This document shows, piece by piece, positions 1 to 8,042 of a stretch of DNA of 32,217 nucleotides. Under the pieces are notes generated by a model. The model saw only the letters and a list, made by a program, of their open reading frames with translations. It searched no databases and was not told the origin of the DNA. This DNA comes from an uncultured Saprospirales bacterium (GTDB lineage: Bacteria; Bacteroidota; Bacteroidia; Chitinophagales; Saprospiraceae). Each line of letters begins with the position of its first letter. Within the stretch, counting starts at the first letter, position 1. Both the position numbers and the translations under genes were made by a program. The stretch lies in the NCBI GenBank assembly GCA_937899855.1, contig CALCCH010000296.1:1-32217 (forward strand), read 5' to 3'.

Positions 1-356
1 CCAGTATGATCGAAATTCCCTCCATGCTGCTCCAACCCTTTGTAGAAAATGCCATCAACCACGGTCTGGTACACCGAGAATCGGATGGCCTGCTGCGGGT
101 AGACTTTGCCTTGGAGGAGCGAACCCTCCACTGTACCATCGAGGACAACGGCGTTGGCCGACAGCGGGCCATGGAAATCACGTCCCAGTCGATCAAAAGC
201 TACAAATCGCGGGGCATGCAGTTGGTGGAGGAACGCCAGCGGGTGTGGAAAATCATCGGCAAGGCGGCGGTCGACATTCACATCACGGACCTACGGGACG
301 CGGCGGGTGAGGCCCGGGGGACCCGCGTTGACATTCGCATAAAACTTGACGATTAA
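1..356 (+). CDS. Sensor histidine kinase, LytS/YehU type (3' end only)
   Basis: This is the C-terminal ATP-binding part of a histidine kinase whose beginning lies before the window; the reading frame is open from base 3 to the TAA at 354-356. The visible 117 or so residues contain the N box (QPFVENAINHGL) and a G1 box (IEDNGVGR), followed by the short ending typical of the His_kinase/HATPase_c LytS family. These are membrane sensors that phosphorylate a LytTR response regulator. The stop codon abuts the ATG of the next gene, a LytTR regulator, with no bases between, so the two form a translationally linked two-component pair. The ATG at base 6 is internal and should not be taken as the start. 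The sensed signal cannot be told because the sensor half is missing. Confidence 0.9.
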   Translation, partial: SMIEIPSMLLQPFVENAINHGLVHRESDGLLRVDFALEERTLHCTIEDNGVGRQRAMEITSQSIKSYKSRGMQLVEERQRVWKIIGKAAVDIHITDLRDAAGEARGTRVDIRIKLDD

Positions 357-1139
357 ATGAAAAAAGCCATTCGCTCCCTCATCATCGACGATGAGAACAA
401 GAGTCGGGAAGTCCTAAAATGGATGTTACAAGAATACTGCCCCGAGGTGGAAATTCTCGGCCTGGCGGAATCGGCGGAGGTTGCCTTTGAGCAAATTCAA
501 CGCCTCCACCCCAACCTGCTCTTCCTCGATGTGGAAATGCCCTACGGCACCGGTTTTGACCTGCTCAAACGCCTGCCCCAGATCGACTTTGAGGTCATCT
601 TCGTCACGGGCTTTGACCACTACGCCCTCAAAGCCATCAAGTACCACGCCCTGGATTACCTCCTCAAACCCGTCGACATCGACGAGCTGATCGAAGCGGT
701 CAAAAAGGTACAGTGGCAAATCGACAAGCGTATGGATACCGAACGGCTGGAAAAGCTCCTGTCGAACCTACAGAATCAGGATGCCGGCCAGCGACAAATC
801 GCCATCACCCAGCAGGATGGTCGCGAATTTATCCCCGTTGCCAACATTACTCGCTGCCAGGCCGACGGGGCCTGTACCTGGTTTTATCTGGTAGACGGTC
901 GCCGCTTGCTGTCTTCCAAAAATTTGGGGGAATACGAAAAAATCCTCCCCTCCCCCCAGGGCAATTACCAAAACTGCTTCTTCCGCAGCCACTACGGGCA
1001 CCTCATCAACCTCAGTCAAATCAAACGCTTGAACCGGCGGGAGAAGTACGTCGAGTTGAAGAATGGACAGCGGGTACCCATTGCGCAGCGTCGCGCCCCG
1101 CGTTTTTCCGAAATTCTCAAGCAAATGAACCTCCTCTAA
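357..1139 (+). CDS. LytTR-family response regulator
   Basis: The 260-residue protein has an N-terminal receiver domain (about 1-120) and a C-terminal LytTR DNA-binding domain (about 150-255). The receiver shows the acidic pair D11/D12, the phospho-acceptor D58 in FLDVEMP, T84 and K104 in LLKPVD, so it should be phosphorylated normally. The LytTR part has the family's FFRSHYGHLINLSQIK segment followed by the YVELKNGQRVPIAQRR strands. It starts on the base right after the kinase stop codon, so it is the kinase's cognate partner and acts as a cytoplasmic transcription factor. Targets are unknown; in Bacteroidota such pairs often sit beside membrane or envelope genes. Confidence 0.95.
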   Translation: MKKAIRSLIIDDENKSREVLKWMLQEYCPEVEILGLAESAEVAFEQIQRLHPNLLFLDVEMPYGTGFDLLKRLPQIDFEVIFVTGFDHYALKAIKYHALDYLLKPVDIDELIEAVKKVQWQIDKRMDTERLEKLLSNLQNQDAGQRQIAITQQDGREFIPVANITRCQADGACTWFYLVDGRRLLSSKNLGEYEKILPSPQGNYQNCFFRSHYGHLINLSQIKRLNRREKYVELKNGQRVPIAQRRAPRFSEILKQMNLL

Positions 1140-1285
1140 ATCCCCCCCAGCGCTGCACCTATTCGGTGGAAGCATCACTTATCAGTAGAAGTTGGGCACC
1201 TATCACCTCGCGCTTTCAATTGCTGAGGGGAGGACCTATTTTTAGGCAGTCAGTATAAATCTATGAATAGTTATTTCGCCAAATC

Positions 1286-1313
1286 TTGCGGGGTTTGGCT
1301 TTTTTGTATCTTG
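1286..1313 (+). promoter_or_regulatory. Weak candidate promoter for the DUF4442 gene
   Basis: TTG at 1286-1288 is followed after 18 bases by TATCTTG at 1307-1313, one T short of the Bacteroidetes -7 element TAnnTTTG. It lies 26 bases before the preferred ATG at 1340. The rest of the 1140-1339 gap shows no RNA gene or terminator that I can recognise. Confidence 0.25.
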
Positions 1314-1339
1314 AGGCTCTGATCAAGCACTACCCCGCC

Positions 1340-1810
1340 ATGAATCCACTTATTCGCCAGTTCAACCGCCTGCAAAAACGGCCCTTTGGGTCCTGGCTAT
1401 TTTCCTGGGCCATCGGTCGTCGGGCCCCCTACTTCCGAAGTATCCGCCCCCGGGTGGAAGCGCTTCGGGAGGGCTACGGCCGGGTCTGGATGAAAAACCG
1501 CCGGTCGGTTCACAACCACCTCGGTACCGTCCACGCCATCGCCAGTTGCAACCTGGCCGAAATCACGGCCGGACTGACCATCGAGGCCAGCCTCCCTCGC
1601 CACCTGCGTTGGATCCCCATCAAAATGGAAGTCGAATACCTCAAAAAGGCTACCACCGACCTGTACGCCATCTGTGAGATTGACCCGGTCGACTGGGAAC
1701 AAACCCCCGTCTTACCCCTGCTGGTATCAATCAGAAATCAGGACGAAGCAGAAGTGGTCCGCGCCACGATTTCCATGAAAATTTCGGCCAAAAAAAACAA
1801 AAAAGCCTAA
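1340..1810 (+). CDS. DUF4442 / hotdog-fold thioesterase-like protein
   Basis: The preferred start is the ATG at 1340 (MNPLIRQFNRLQ), giving 156 residues; an open frame runs upstream to a TTG at 1286, but that part overlaps a possible promoter and looks non-coding. The protein resembles DUF4442 members of the hotdog thioesterase clan: a basic N-terminus, an RPRVEALREGYGRVWMKNR stretch, then NHLGTVHAIASCNLAEITAG, which matches the central helix of PaaI-like acyl-CoA thioesterases. Related proteins hydrolyse or bind acyl-CoA thioesters in the cytoplasm. The substrate is not known. The lysine-rich end (SAKKNKKA) is probably a disordered tail. It stands alone, with a gap on each side. Confidence 0.75.
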   Translation: MNPLIRQFNRLQKRPFGSWLFSWAIGRRAPYFRSIRPRVEALREGYGRVWMKNRRSVHNHLGTVHAIASCNLAEITAGLTIEASLPRHLRWIPIKMEVEYLKKATTDLYAICEIDPVDWEQTPVLPLLVSIRNQDEAEVVRATISMKISAKKNKKA

Positions 1811-1884
1811 GCAGAGTTACATTACTGTAGTAGTGCCATATCTGAAAAATCAAATTCATAAAGCCTACGTCCTGGAAACGACCA

Positions 1885-3156
1885 ATGAACAGGCCTACTA
1901 CCGCCTGGGCCAAAACACACTTACCCTTCTCCCTTCTTTTACTGTGGTGCTTTGTCGGGATTTCCCCCTCACACGCTCAATTGCAAAAGGGCACCTATAA
2001 CTTTAGTCCCTCCTGGAGCACCCAACATTTCGCCAGTGGTTCTTTTCCTCTCTCGCGTTCCATCAATGTGGGACAGGGAATCAACTACGAACGCTTCTTG
2101 TCCGATCGCTGGATGATGGGCCTCGGAGTCTCCTACCGCTACAGCGATCGCATTATCCGATTCGACGGCTTCGAAACCATTCAGCAGCAAAACCACCGGA
2201 TTGGCATTTCCCACCAGCTACGCTACTATTTCCGACGGGGCAAGTGGGCCTTGTTTGTGGGACTGGATCAGCAAGTGATCTTGGAACGACTCGTTTATTC
2301 CGATGCGGATTCGGGCGGTCAAACCAGCGTCGTCAACGATGATTCCAACCAACGCTGGATTTACGGAAGCCTGGCCAATATTGGACTCAACTACCCCATT
2401 CAGGAATCCGTCTTCTGGGAAGCACGTTTGATTGGAGATCTGATCGTTGATGGAAATCGACAGGCCCCGCCAAGACTGCGTCTCGACAATCGCCTGCGCC
2501 TTTTTTTTAACCGGGCCTGGACCACTAAAACGGAGGGACTCCGCGAGCGTTATCTACGTCGGGGCAACCGCATTTTCCGGGGGAGAACCAACTTTTGGAT
2601 GGCTTACGAAAATCCGCGCGAACACCAGCTGTTCCTGAGTGGTCAGTTGGAGAGCTTTGTCACCAAGCACTGGACGCTACTTATGGGGCTTGGCTTCAGC
2701 TATCAAAGTAGTCAGGAGTTTGGCTCTAACCAGGAGGTGGTTCGCCTCATTAACACCAACGGACTGCTCGGCCTCAGCACCTTCATCCCCATTGCCCCCC
2801 AGGTCTACCTACGTCCAATTGCTGCCGTGCGATTCTTTACCAACAACCGAGACGATAATCGCTTGGAAATTCCCTTCAGCCTAGAGCTCAACCTATTTAC
2901 CGATCGCATCCGGTGGTACCACGGCTGGCGCTACCAGATCAATGAGTTCCAGCTTGGCGAAGGAATCGGAGGCACCGAGGATTTGAGTACCTACCTGGGG
3001 CTGGATTATTTCGTCCTACCCAAGGTGTTCCTACGGGGAAATATCCGCTATGCTATTACGCGCTCCGCAGGCTTTAATGGCAACGATTCGGATTTTTTTA
3101 GCCCCAATTCCATTAAGTGGGTTTACTCTGGTTTGGGGATCCATTTCCTGTTGTAG
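1885..3156 (+). CDS. Outer-membrane beta-barrel protein, unknown role
   Basis: The 423-residue protein starts at ATG 1885 with a clear Sec signal peptide (hydrophobic FSLLLLWCFVGI, then SPSHAQ as the likely cleavage site). The mature part consists of alternating short strands rich in aromatic residues, for example MMGLGVSYRYSDR, HQLRYYFRRGKWALFVGLDQQ and VFLRGNIRYAI, and ends in a strand with a terminal hydrophobic pair (GLGIHFLL). This is typical of an outer-membrane barrel of roughly 16-18 strands. I do not recognise a specific family. It follows the DUF4442 gene by 74 bases and converges with the T9SS hydrolase gene. Confidence 0.75.
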   Translation: MNRPTTAWAKTHLPFSLLLLWCFVGISPSHAQLQKGTYNFSPSWSTQHFASGSFPLSRSINVGQGINYERFLSDRWMMGLGVSYRYSDRIIRFDGFETIQQQNHRIGISHQLRYYFRRGKWALFVGLDQQVILERLVYSDADSGGQTSVVNDDSNQRWIYGSLANIGLNYPIQESVFWEARLIGDLIVDGNRQAPPRLRLDNRLRLFFNRAWTTKTEGLRERYLRRGNRIFRGRTNFWMAYENPREHQLFLSGQLESFVTKHWTLLMGLGFSYQSSQEFGSNQEVVRLINTNGLLGLSTFIPIAPQVYLRPIAAVRFFTNNRDDNRLEIPFSLELNLFTDRIRWYHGWRYQINEFQLGEGIGGTEDLSTYLGLDYFVLPKVFLRGNIRYAITRSAGFNGNDSDFFSPNSIKWVYSGLGIHFLL

Positions 3157-3187
3157 AGCGGGAAAAGAGAGGGCGAAGGAAAGGAGA

Positions 3188-3229
3188 TCCCGAGCTGACT
3201 TTTGCGACAACTCGGGACCAAGGCTTTTT
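3188..3229 (+). terminator. Candidate intrinsic terminator
   Basis: TCCCGAG at 3188-3194 and CTCGGGA at 3211-3217 form a 7-bp stem with a 16-base loop, followed by a short T run at 3225-3229. It lies 31 bases after the stop of the barrel protein gene, in the convergent gap. The T run begins 8 bases after the stem, so the call is moderate. Confidence 0.4.
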
Positions 3230-4805
3230 ATTCAAACACTAATTTCTGTGTCAACACGCCGTCTTCAAATCTGATTCTGGCGATGTACATACCCGTGGCC
3301 AAGTCTCCCTTGGACAAGGTGAACTGGTTGTTTTCTACCACGCTACTGCGCAGCAATTGACCGGAGAGGTTGTACACCTCTACCACTTGCATCGGACTGC
3401 CGACCTCGGTGCTAAACAGAATATCCGTGGCACTGGGGTTCGGACGTACTTCGAGGTTGACCTGCTGAGCCGTCAGGTTTTCTTTTACACTTACTGGAGC
3501 GCAGAAGTCCGCAACGAGGTTCAGGTGGGCGTAGGCCCGGGGGGCGAAGTAACCAAAGATGGAATCGAGGTAACGATTGCCCTTTTCGGGGGAAGCATCG
3601 GTGTTGTTGATCCGCGAAATCACGTCAAAATTACAGACCGAGATTGGAATACCCATCGGGCAGTTGGGGTGCGGCTGGGTAGACCAAAAATCCGAATCCC
3701 ACCAGTCCCAGGGCGAAGCCTCCGGCTCTTGAACGGTGGGATCAAAAGGATTGGGCGAGGTCGGCCGCAGGAAGGGGAACAGTCCCTCCAAACCGTCATT
3801 GTTGGCATTAGCCGCGGTGGTGAAGGCATCGTTGATGGTACCAAAACGGCTGTTCAAGCCCAGGGCATCCACCTTCTGCATGAGGGTGTAAGAACCTTGT
3901 ACCTCCACGATGAGGTCACCGGTGGTGGGCACCGTCAGGATGTCTTCCATGTAGGGAGCAAAAGGATCGTCGGGTACGTGAAAACCGATGTAAGCCCCAT
4001 CCGAAGCATCGATCCAGGAGGTATCACCGATGGCACCACCCATGTTGACGGCCATCTGCGACTTGTAGTCGTAGCCGGGGGTGTTGATCAAACTCAGGGT
4101 ATCGCCATTGGCCGGATTGATACCGATTTGGGTACCGAAAGGATCACCGTGGACCTCACGGATGACGAAGGGCAGGCTGGTTTGGGTATCGATAAATTTG
4201 GGCAGGACGATTTCTCCGTAGGAATCAAGGGCATTGGCCGCAGTGGAGATGTAACCACCGGTACCGATCCCCCAGTATACGACGCGCTCGGGACAAATAC
4301 CGTACTGGTTGGTGCCGTCGATGGCATCGGCGCGGAAAAAGCGTACGCAGGAACGCGCATCCTGAACCCCGCGGTAGGCCGCATTGATCAGGGTGTTGAT
4401 CCGGACGTTGATGTCGGAAGAGACCGGGTTCCAGCCCAAGCGGTAATCCGCAACGGCGCAAACGTAGCCTAGCTTGGCCAGGCGAGTGGCGCACTCTACG
4501 ACGGGCAGGTCCTCCCGGGTACCGCTAACGCCACCGTTGGCGACTTGGGGCAGAAAATTACCCGTGTGGAACAGAATGACCAGGGGACGATTCGTTTCCG
4601 TATCCCCAGTTGGCGTGTACAAGTCCAGCATGAGGGTTTCCCGCATGGGCGACCCCGTCAGGATCGAGATGTTGGTGGCGTAGGGAATATCCGTATCCAC
4701 CGTGACCTCATCAAAAACGGGATCCAAATACCGCGTCATCTGAGCCGCCAGCTGTACGGATGCCAATACAGTCAGTGCCAGAGTGAGTGTAAGCATTTTT
4801 TTCAT
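3228..4805 (-). CDS. T9SS-exported alpha/beta-hydrolase-fold protein lacking the nucleophile Ser
   Basis: The 525-residue protein has a Sec signal peptide (residues 1-21, ending LAAQ), an alpha/beta-hydrolase region of carboxylesterase type (about 50-400), and a C-terminal type IX sorting domain (about 450-525: VEVYNLSGQLL ... GMYIARI ... QKLVFE), so it should cross the outer membrane and be released or anchored. The oxyanion-hole segment is FHTGNF (79-84) where esterases have HGGxF. The nucleophile elbow reads WGIGTGG (178-184), with Gly at 181 where GxSxG has Ser; the codon is plainly GGT. Thus the active-site Ser is missing and the protein may bind rather than hydrolyse. The region between residues 200 and 400 is large and of unknown fold. 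It lies downstream of the broken TonB receptor, which may be a functional partner. Confidence 0.8.
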   Translation of the reverse strand: MKKMLTLTLALTVLASVQLAAQMTRYLDPVFDEVTVDTDIPYATNISILTGSPMRETLMLDLYTPTGDTETNRPLVILFHTGNFLPQVANGGVSGTREDLPVVECATRLAKLGYVCAVADYRLGWNPVSSDINVRINTLINAAYRGVQDARSCVRFFRADAIDGTNQYGICPERVVYWGIGTGGYISTAANALDSYGEIVLPKFIDTQTSLPFVIREVHGDPFGTQIGINPANGDTLSLINTPGYDYKSQMAVNMGGAIGDTSWIDASDGAYIGFHVPDDPFAPYMEDILTVPTTGDLIVEVQGSYTLMQKVDALGLNSRFGTINDAFTTAANANNDGLEGLFPFLRPTSPNPFDPTVQEPEASPWDWWDSDFWSTQPHPNCPMGIPISVCNFDVISRINNTDASPEKGNRYLDSIFGYFAPRAYAHLNLVADFCAPVSVKENLTAQQVNLEVRPNPSATDILFSTEVGSPMQVVEVYNLSGQLLRSSVVENNQFTLSKGDLATGMYIARIRFEDGVLTQKLVFE

Positions 4806-4860
4806 AAAGAAGTTTTTTTATTAATAAATTGTATTTGGTTTGCGTGCACTAGAATTGGCC

Positions 4861-4881
4861 CAAGCGTTAACCGTACGCTTG
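4861..4881. repeat. Perfect 7-bp inverted repeat in intergenic gap
   Basis: CAAGCGT and ACGCTTG are separated by 7 bases. The element sits in the 142-base gap between the TonB receptor gene and the hydrolase gene. No T run follows on the minus strand, so it is not a standard terminator; it could be an RNA hairpin affecting the ratio of the two transcripts, or a binding site. Confidence 0.4.
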
Positions 4882-4947
4882 AGCAAAATTGGATTAGTTG
4901 CGCTTACCGATCTTTTACGAGTGGGCTCTTCACGTTGGGACTAGCCG

Positions 4948-7827
4948 CTATTTTTTCTTGAATTCGTACAAGACGGAGAGGTAAGCCAAACGACCAATCC
5001 GGGGTCCTCCGTAAGCCTGAAAAGTATCTTGATTCAGGATGTTGGAGGCACCGAGTTTAAAGGTGGTATTAATTCGTTCGACAAAGATATTAATCTGTCC
5101 GTCCAATAAGGCATAGGTTGGAACAAATCCAGTAAATTGGGGAGATCCTTCGAATTGAAAGCCCTCAATCCACTTGTAATTGATGTTGAAGCCAAAGTTT
5201 TTCAGGCTTCGAGTTTGAATATTACGTCCCGAAAGGCCCAAATTGAATTTGTGCTCCGGGGTGTTAAAAGCCGGGATGATCGGATCATCTTCGGCGGTCT
5301 TGACCAAATTATTCCAGGAATAGTTACCCGAAATTTGGAAATAATCCGCAAAGTAATAGTTCAAGCCAATGGAAAACCCTTGGGTGTTTACCGTATTGGT
5401 AGAGTTGGCCGCGTAGCGGAACACATCGATGCGCGAAGGCAGATTGACTCCATCCTGGAATTCCAAGTCCACCCCAAAGTTAAAACCGAGAAAGTTGGTG
5501 TACGAGCTAAAGTAATAACTGGCGTCAACAAAAAGACTGTTGAACAATGTAGTTCGGTAACCCGCCTCGATGGTCCTAACGCTTTCCGGTCGCACGGGAG
5601 CGATATCAAAGGAATCCAGCAAGCTCCGGTCCAGGACATCGCTAAAGTCTTCAAAGGATTCTACCGTCACCAAGTCTCGGACCCCTTCCAGGTTACCCGA
5701 GAGGGTGGCGGGCCCCACGTCGAGGAATAGGAATTGGTCGGATAAGGTGGGATTTCGGATCGCGGAGGAAAACGACACCCGGAGGTAGTTGTTGGGCTTG
5801 GGCTTCCACACCAGGGAAGCGGCTGGCGAGACGAGCCAGTCAAAATTTTCGTTCTTATCCGTCCGCAGGGTCGCACTGGCGGTCAATTTTTCATCCAAAA
5901 ACCGCTTCTCAATACCGCCGTATACGCCAAACTCAAAGTTGGTGATGGGATTCCGGGTAAAGGTCGTATCCAGGCTGCCATCGGCTAGCTCGACGATACT
6001 GCGGGACAGGGTATCGTAAAATATGGTACCGTCGGAACGCGGGGTGTACAAACGGGCGCTGGCTCCCACGCGGATATTTTCGGCAAATTCGGGATTAAAG
6101 GTGTACTCACCGTTGATGTGGTAGAGGGCCGAGCGGTCAAAAAAGCGCGTCCCGTTTTCCTCGATGTTGTTCTTGGCCGAGGTGAGGCGGTCAAATTCCT
6201 GCTGAAAACGCTCGGTACCCGGTTCGAAGAAATCCACGCTGGCATTCCCCCCCGAGGAGGCCTGGTTGGCCGCCGCCTCGGCTTGGAGGTGCCAGATGGT
6301 CAGGGAATCCTGAAATTGATCAATCCAAGCCTCCGCCGCCGCTCGGTCGAACTCAACGGTGGTTCCTCCCGTACTGGGATCATAGGTGACGGTAGAGGTT
6401 GGATAACCCAATTCGTTCATCTGGGGGCGGATATTCGAACGCCAGAAGTTGACGTAATCGCGGCCCCAGGCCTCATTGCTCTTGCTGCGGCGTTGCAGCC
6501 GCAAGGCAGTCAGATAAGGATCGTAAGACTGGCCCGCATCATCCACGGTATAGTAGCTGCGGATAAAGAACTTGTCGCGTTTGCGGTATTCCAAGCGGCC
6601 TTGGAAAAAGGAGATGCCCCGGAGGCTAAAACGGTTGTCTCCTTGGTACACGGTAGTCCCGTTGCTGTAGCCCGCCGCCGCAATGATCTCGGGAGATTCC
6701 AAGCCCTCACTGGGGTCGGTCCGAAAATGCAGGGCCAGGTTGGTCTTGAGGTTGCGGGTGTTGTAATTAACAAGGACGATCTCATCGTAGCCAGTCAGAT
6801 GAAACTGCCCCAAGCACGCATTCACACTATACGTAGAGAGATCAGTCTGCAAGTCCATATTGCTCTGGAACTCATCCCCATAAGTATTGACGCGGTCAAA
6901 ACGGCCGGGGTTGCCAATCCCCGTATTGGTGTCAAAGACCGGATCGTAGTTGTCCGCCACCCAGTCGTCGGCCCGGAGATAGGAAATATTGAGTTTGTAG
7001 CCAAAGAATTCTTCTCCCTTTTTGTTCTTCAAGGCATCCGCCCAACGGACGGCAGTATTGAGCATGTTGCGCTCTCCCCCTTTGACACTGGCCGAAAGCC
7101 CCTTCTGGAAAAAAGGATCCTTGGTCGTCATCGCGATGACTCCGTTAAAGGCATTGGGTCCGTAGAAGGCCGAACTGGCCCCCACGATCAAATCGACCTT
7201 GAGGACATCCAAATCACTCGCGCCGAGAAAATTTCCCAGCGAGAAGTTCAAACCGGGCGCCTGGTTGTCGACTCCGTCGATCAGCTGTAGCGAACGCACC
7301 GGACTGGTACTGTTGAATCCCCGCGTGTTGATCACCTTGAAGCCCTAACTGGCCGCAGTGAGGTCCACCCCCTTCATCGCCCCGAGGCCGTCGTAAAAAT
7401 TATCCGAAGCGGTCTCCTTAATCGCTAGCAAATCCATCGACTCCACCGTCAGGGGCGCCGCTTTTTGCTTTTCGGAGACGCGCTGACCCGTCACCTCCAC
7501 CCCAATATCGATGGTCACTGCATCCTGAGACAACTCCACCTTGAGGTCGTCCGTCGAGTTGACCGTTATCTCCAGATCGGTGTAGCCGATGTAGGAAAAA
7601 ACCAGGGTAGCCGGAAAATCGCCCTTCACCTTGATCTCAAAATTGCCGTCAAAGTCGGTCACCGTTCCGTTGGTGGTCTCCTTTTCGAAGACGCTGGCCC
7701 CAAGCAGTACTTCGCCGTTCTCCGCATCGAGTACTTCGCCCCGAATGATCCCCTGACCGAGCAGCGATTGGCTCAGACTGGCGATAATTAGGATAAGAAA
7801 TAAAATTGTATACTTTCGGTATTCCAT
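4948..7827 (-). pseudogene. TonB-dependent receptor interrupted by an in-frame TAG
   Basis: One reading frame runs from ATG 7827 to the stop at 4948 and would encode about 959 residues, but codon 161 is TAG (7345-7347). Residues 1-160 hold a signal peptide (ending LLGQ), a CarboxypepD_reg-like domain (about 27-110, IIRGEVLDAENGEVLLGA) and the start of the plug (about 118 on). After the stop the plug goes on without any frame change (GFKVINTRGFNS, then LQLIDGVDNQAPG and VDLIVGASSAFYGPNAFNG), followed by a full barrel ending SVLYEFKKK. Such receptors import large ligands with TonB energy. In homologues the stop site is usually a Leu, which a TTG to TAG change would explain. A second start at GTG 7335 would lack a signal peptide. 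The substrate is unknown. It could be a recent pseudogene, a read-through gene, or a base-calling error. Confidence 0.85.
7345..7347 (-). other. Premature TAG codon inside the receptor plug
   Basis: The minus strand reads GCC AGT TAG GGC TTC AAG, so A-S-stop-G-F-K. Both halves are in the same frame and both show normal protein sequence right up to the stop, so this is a single-base nonsense change and not a frameshift or a gene boundary. Confidence 0.9.
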
Positions 7828-8042
7828 GCACTTTTATTTGTTGTGGTAAAGGGGCTAAGTAATGATATTGGGACTAAAATTACAGAAATTATTAGCTCTC
7901 ACTCGTAAATAAATACAATTTTTTGCATACCTGAGGCTTCCCAACCCAACAAATTGAAAGATTTTTTGGGAATGCGTCACGGAGGCAGTGAATTGTTGCC
8001 GAGCACCAACATGGTGGCAGCACTTGGGGAGCTCCATTCGTT

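Noticed and set aside
3357-4472. Open frame of 371 codons on the plus strand
   Set aside because: It is antisense to the T9SS hydrolase gene, and that strand clearly codes.
6118-7290. Open frame of 390 codons on the plus strand
   Set aside because: It is antisense to the TonB receptor, without a signal, motif or promoter.
8004-8016. CACCA/TGGTG hairpin after the STAND gene
   Set aside because: Five pairs with a 3-base loop and no T run; too weak to call.
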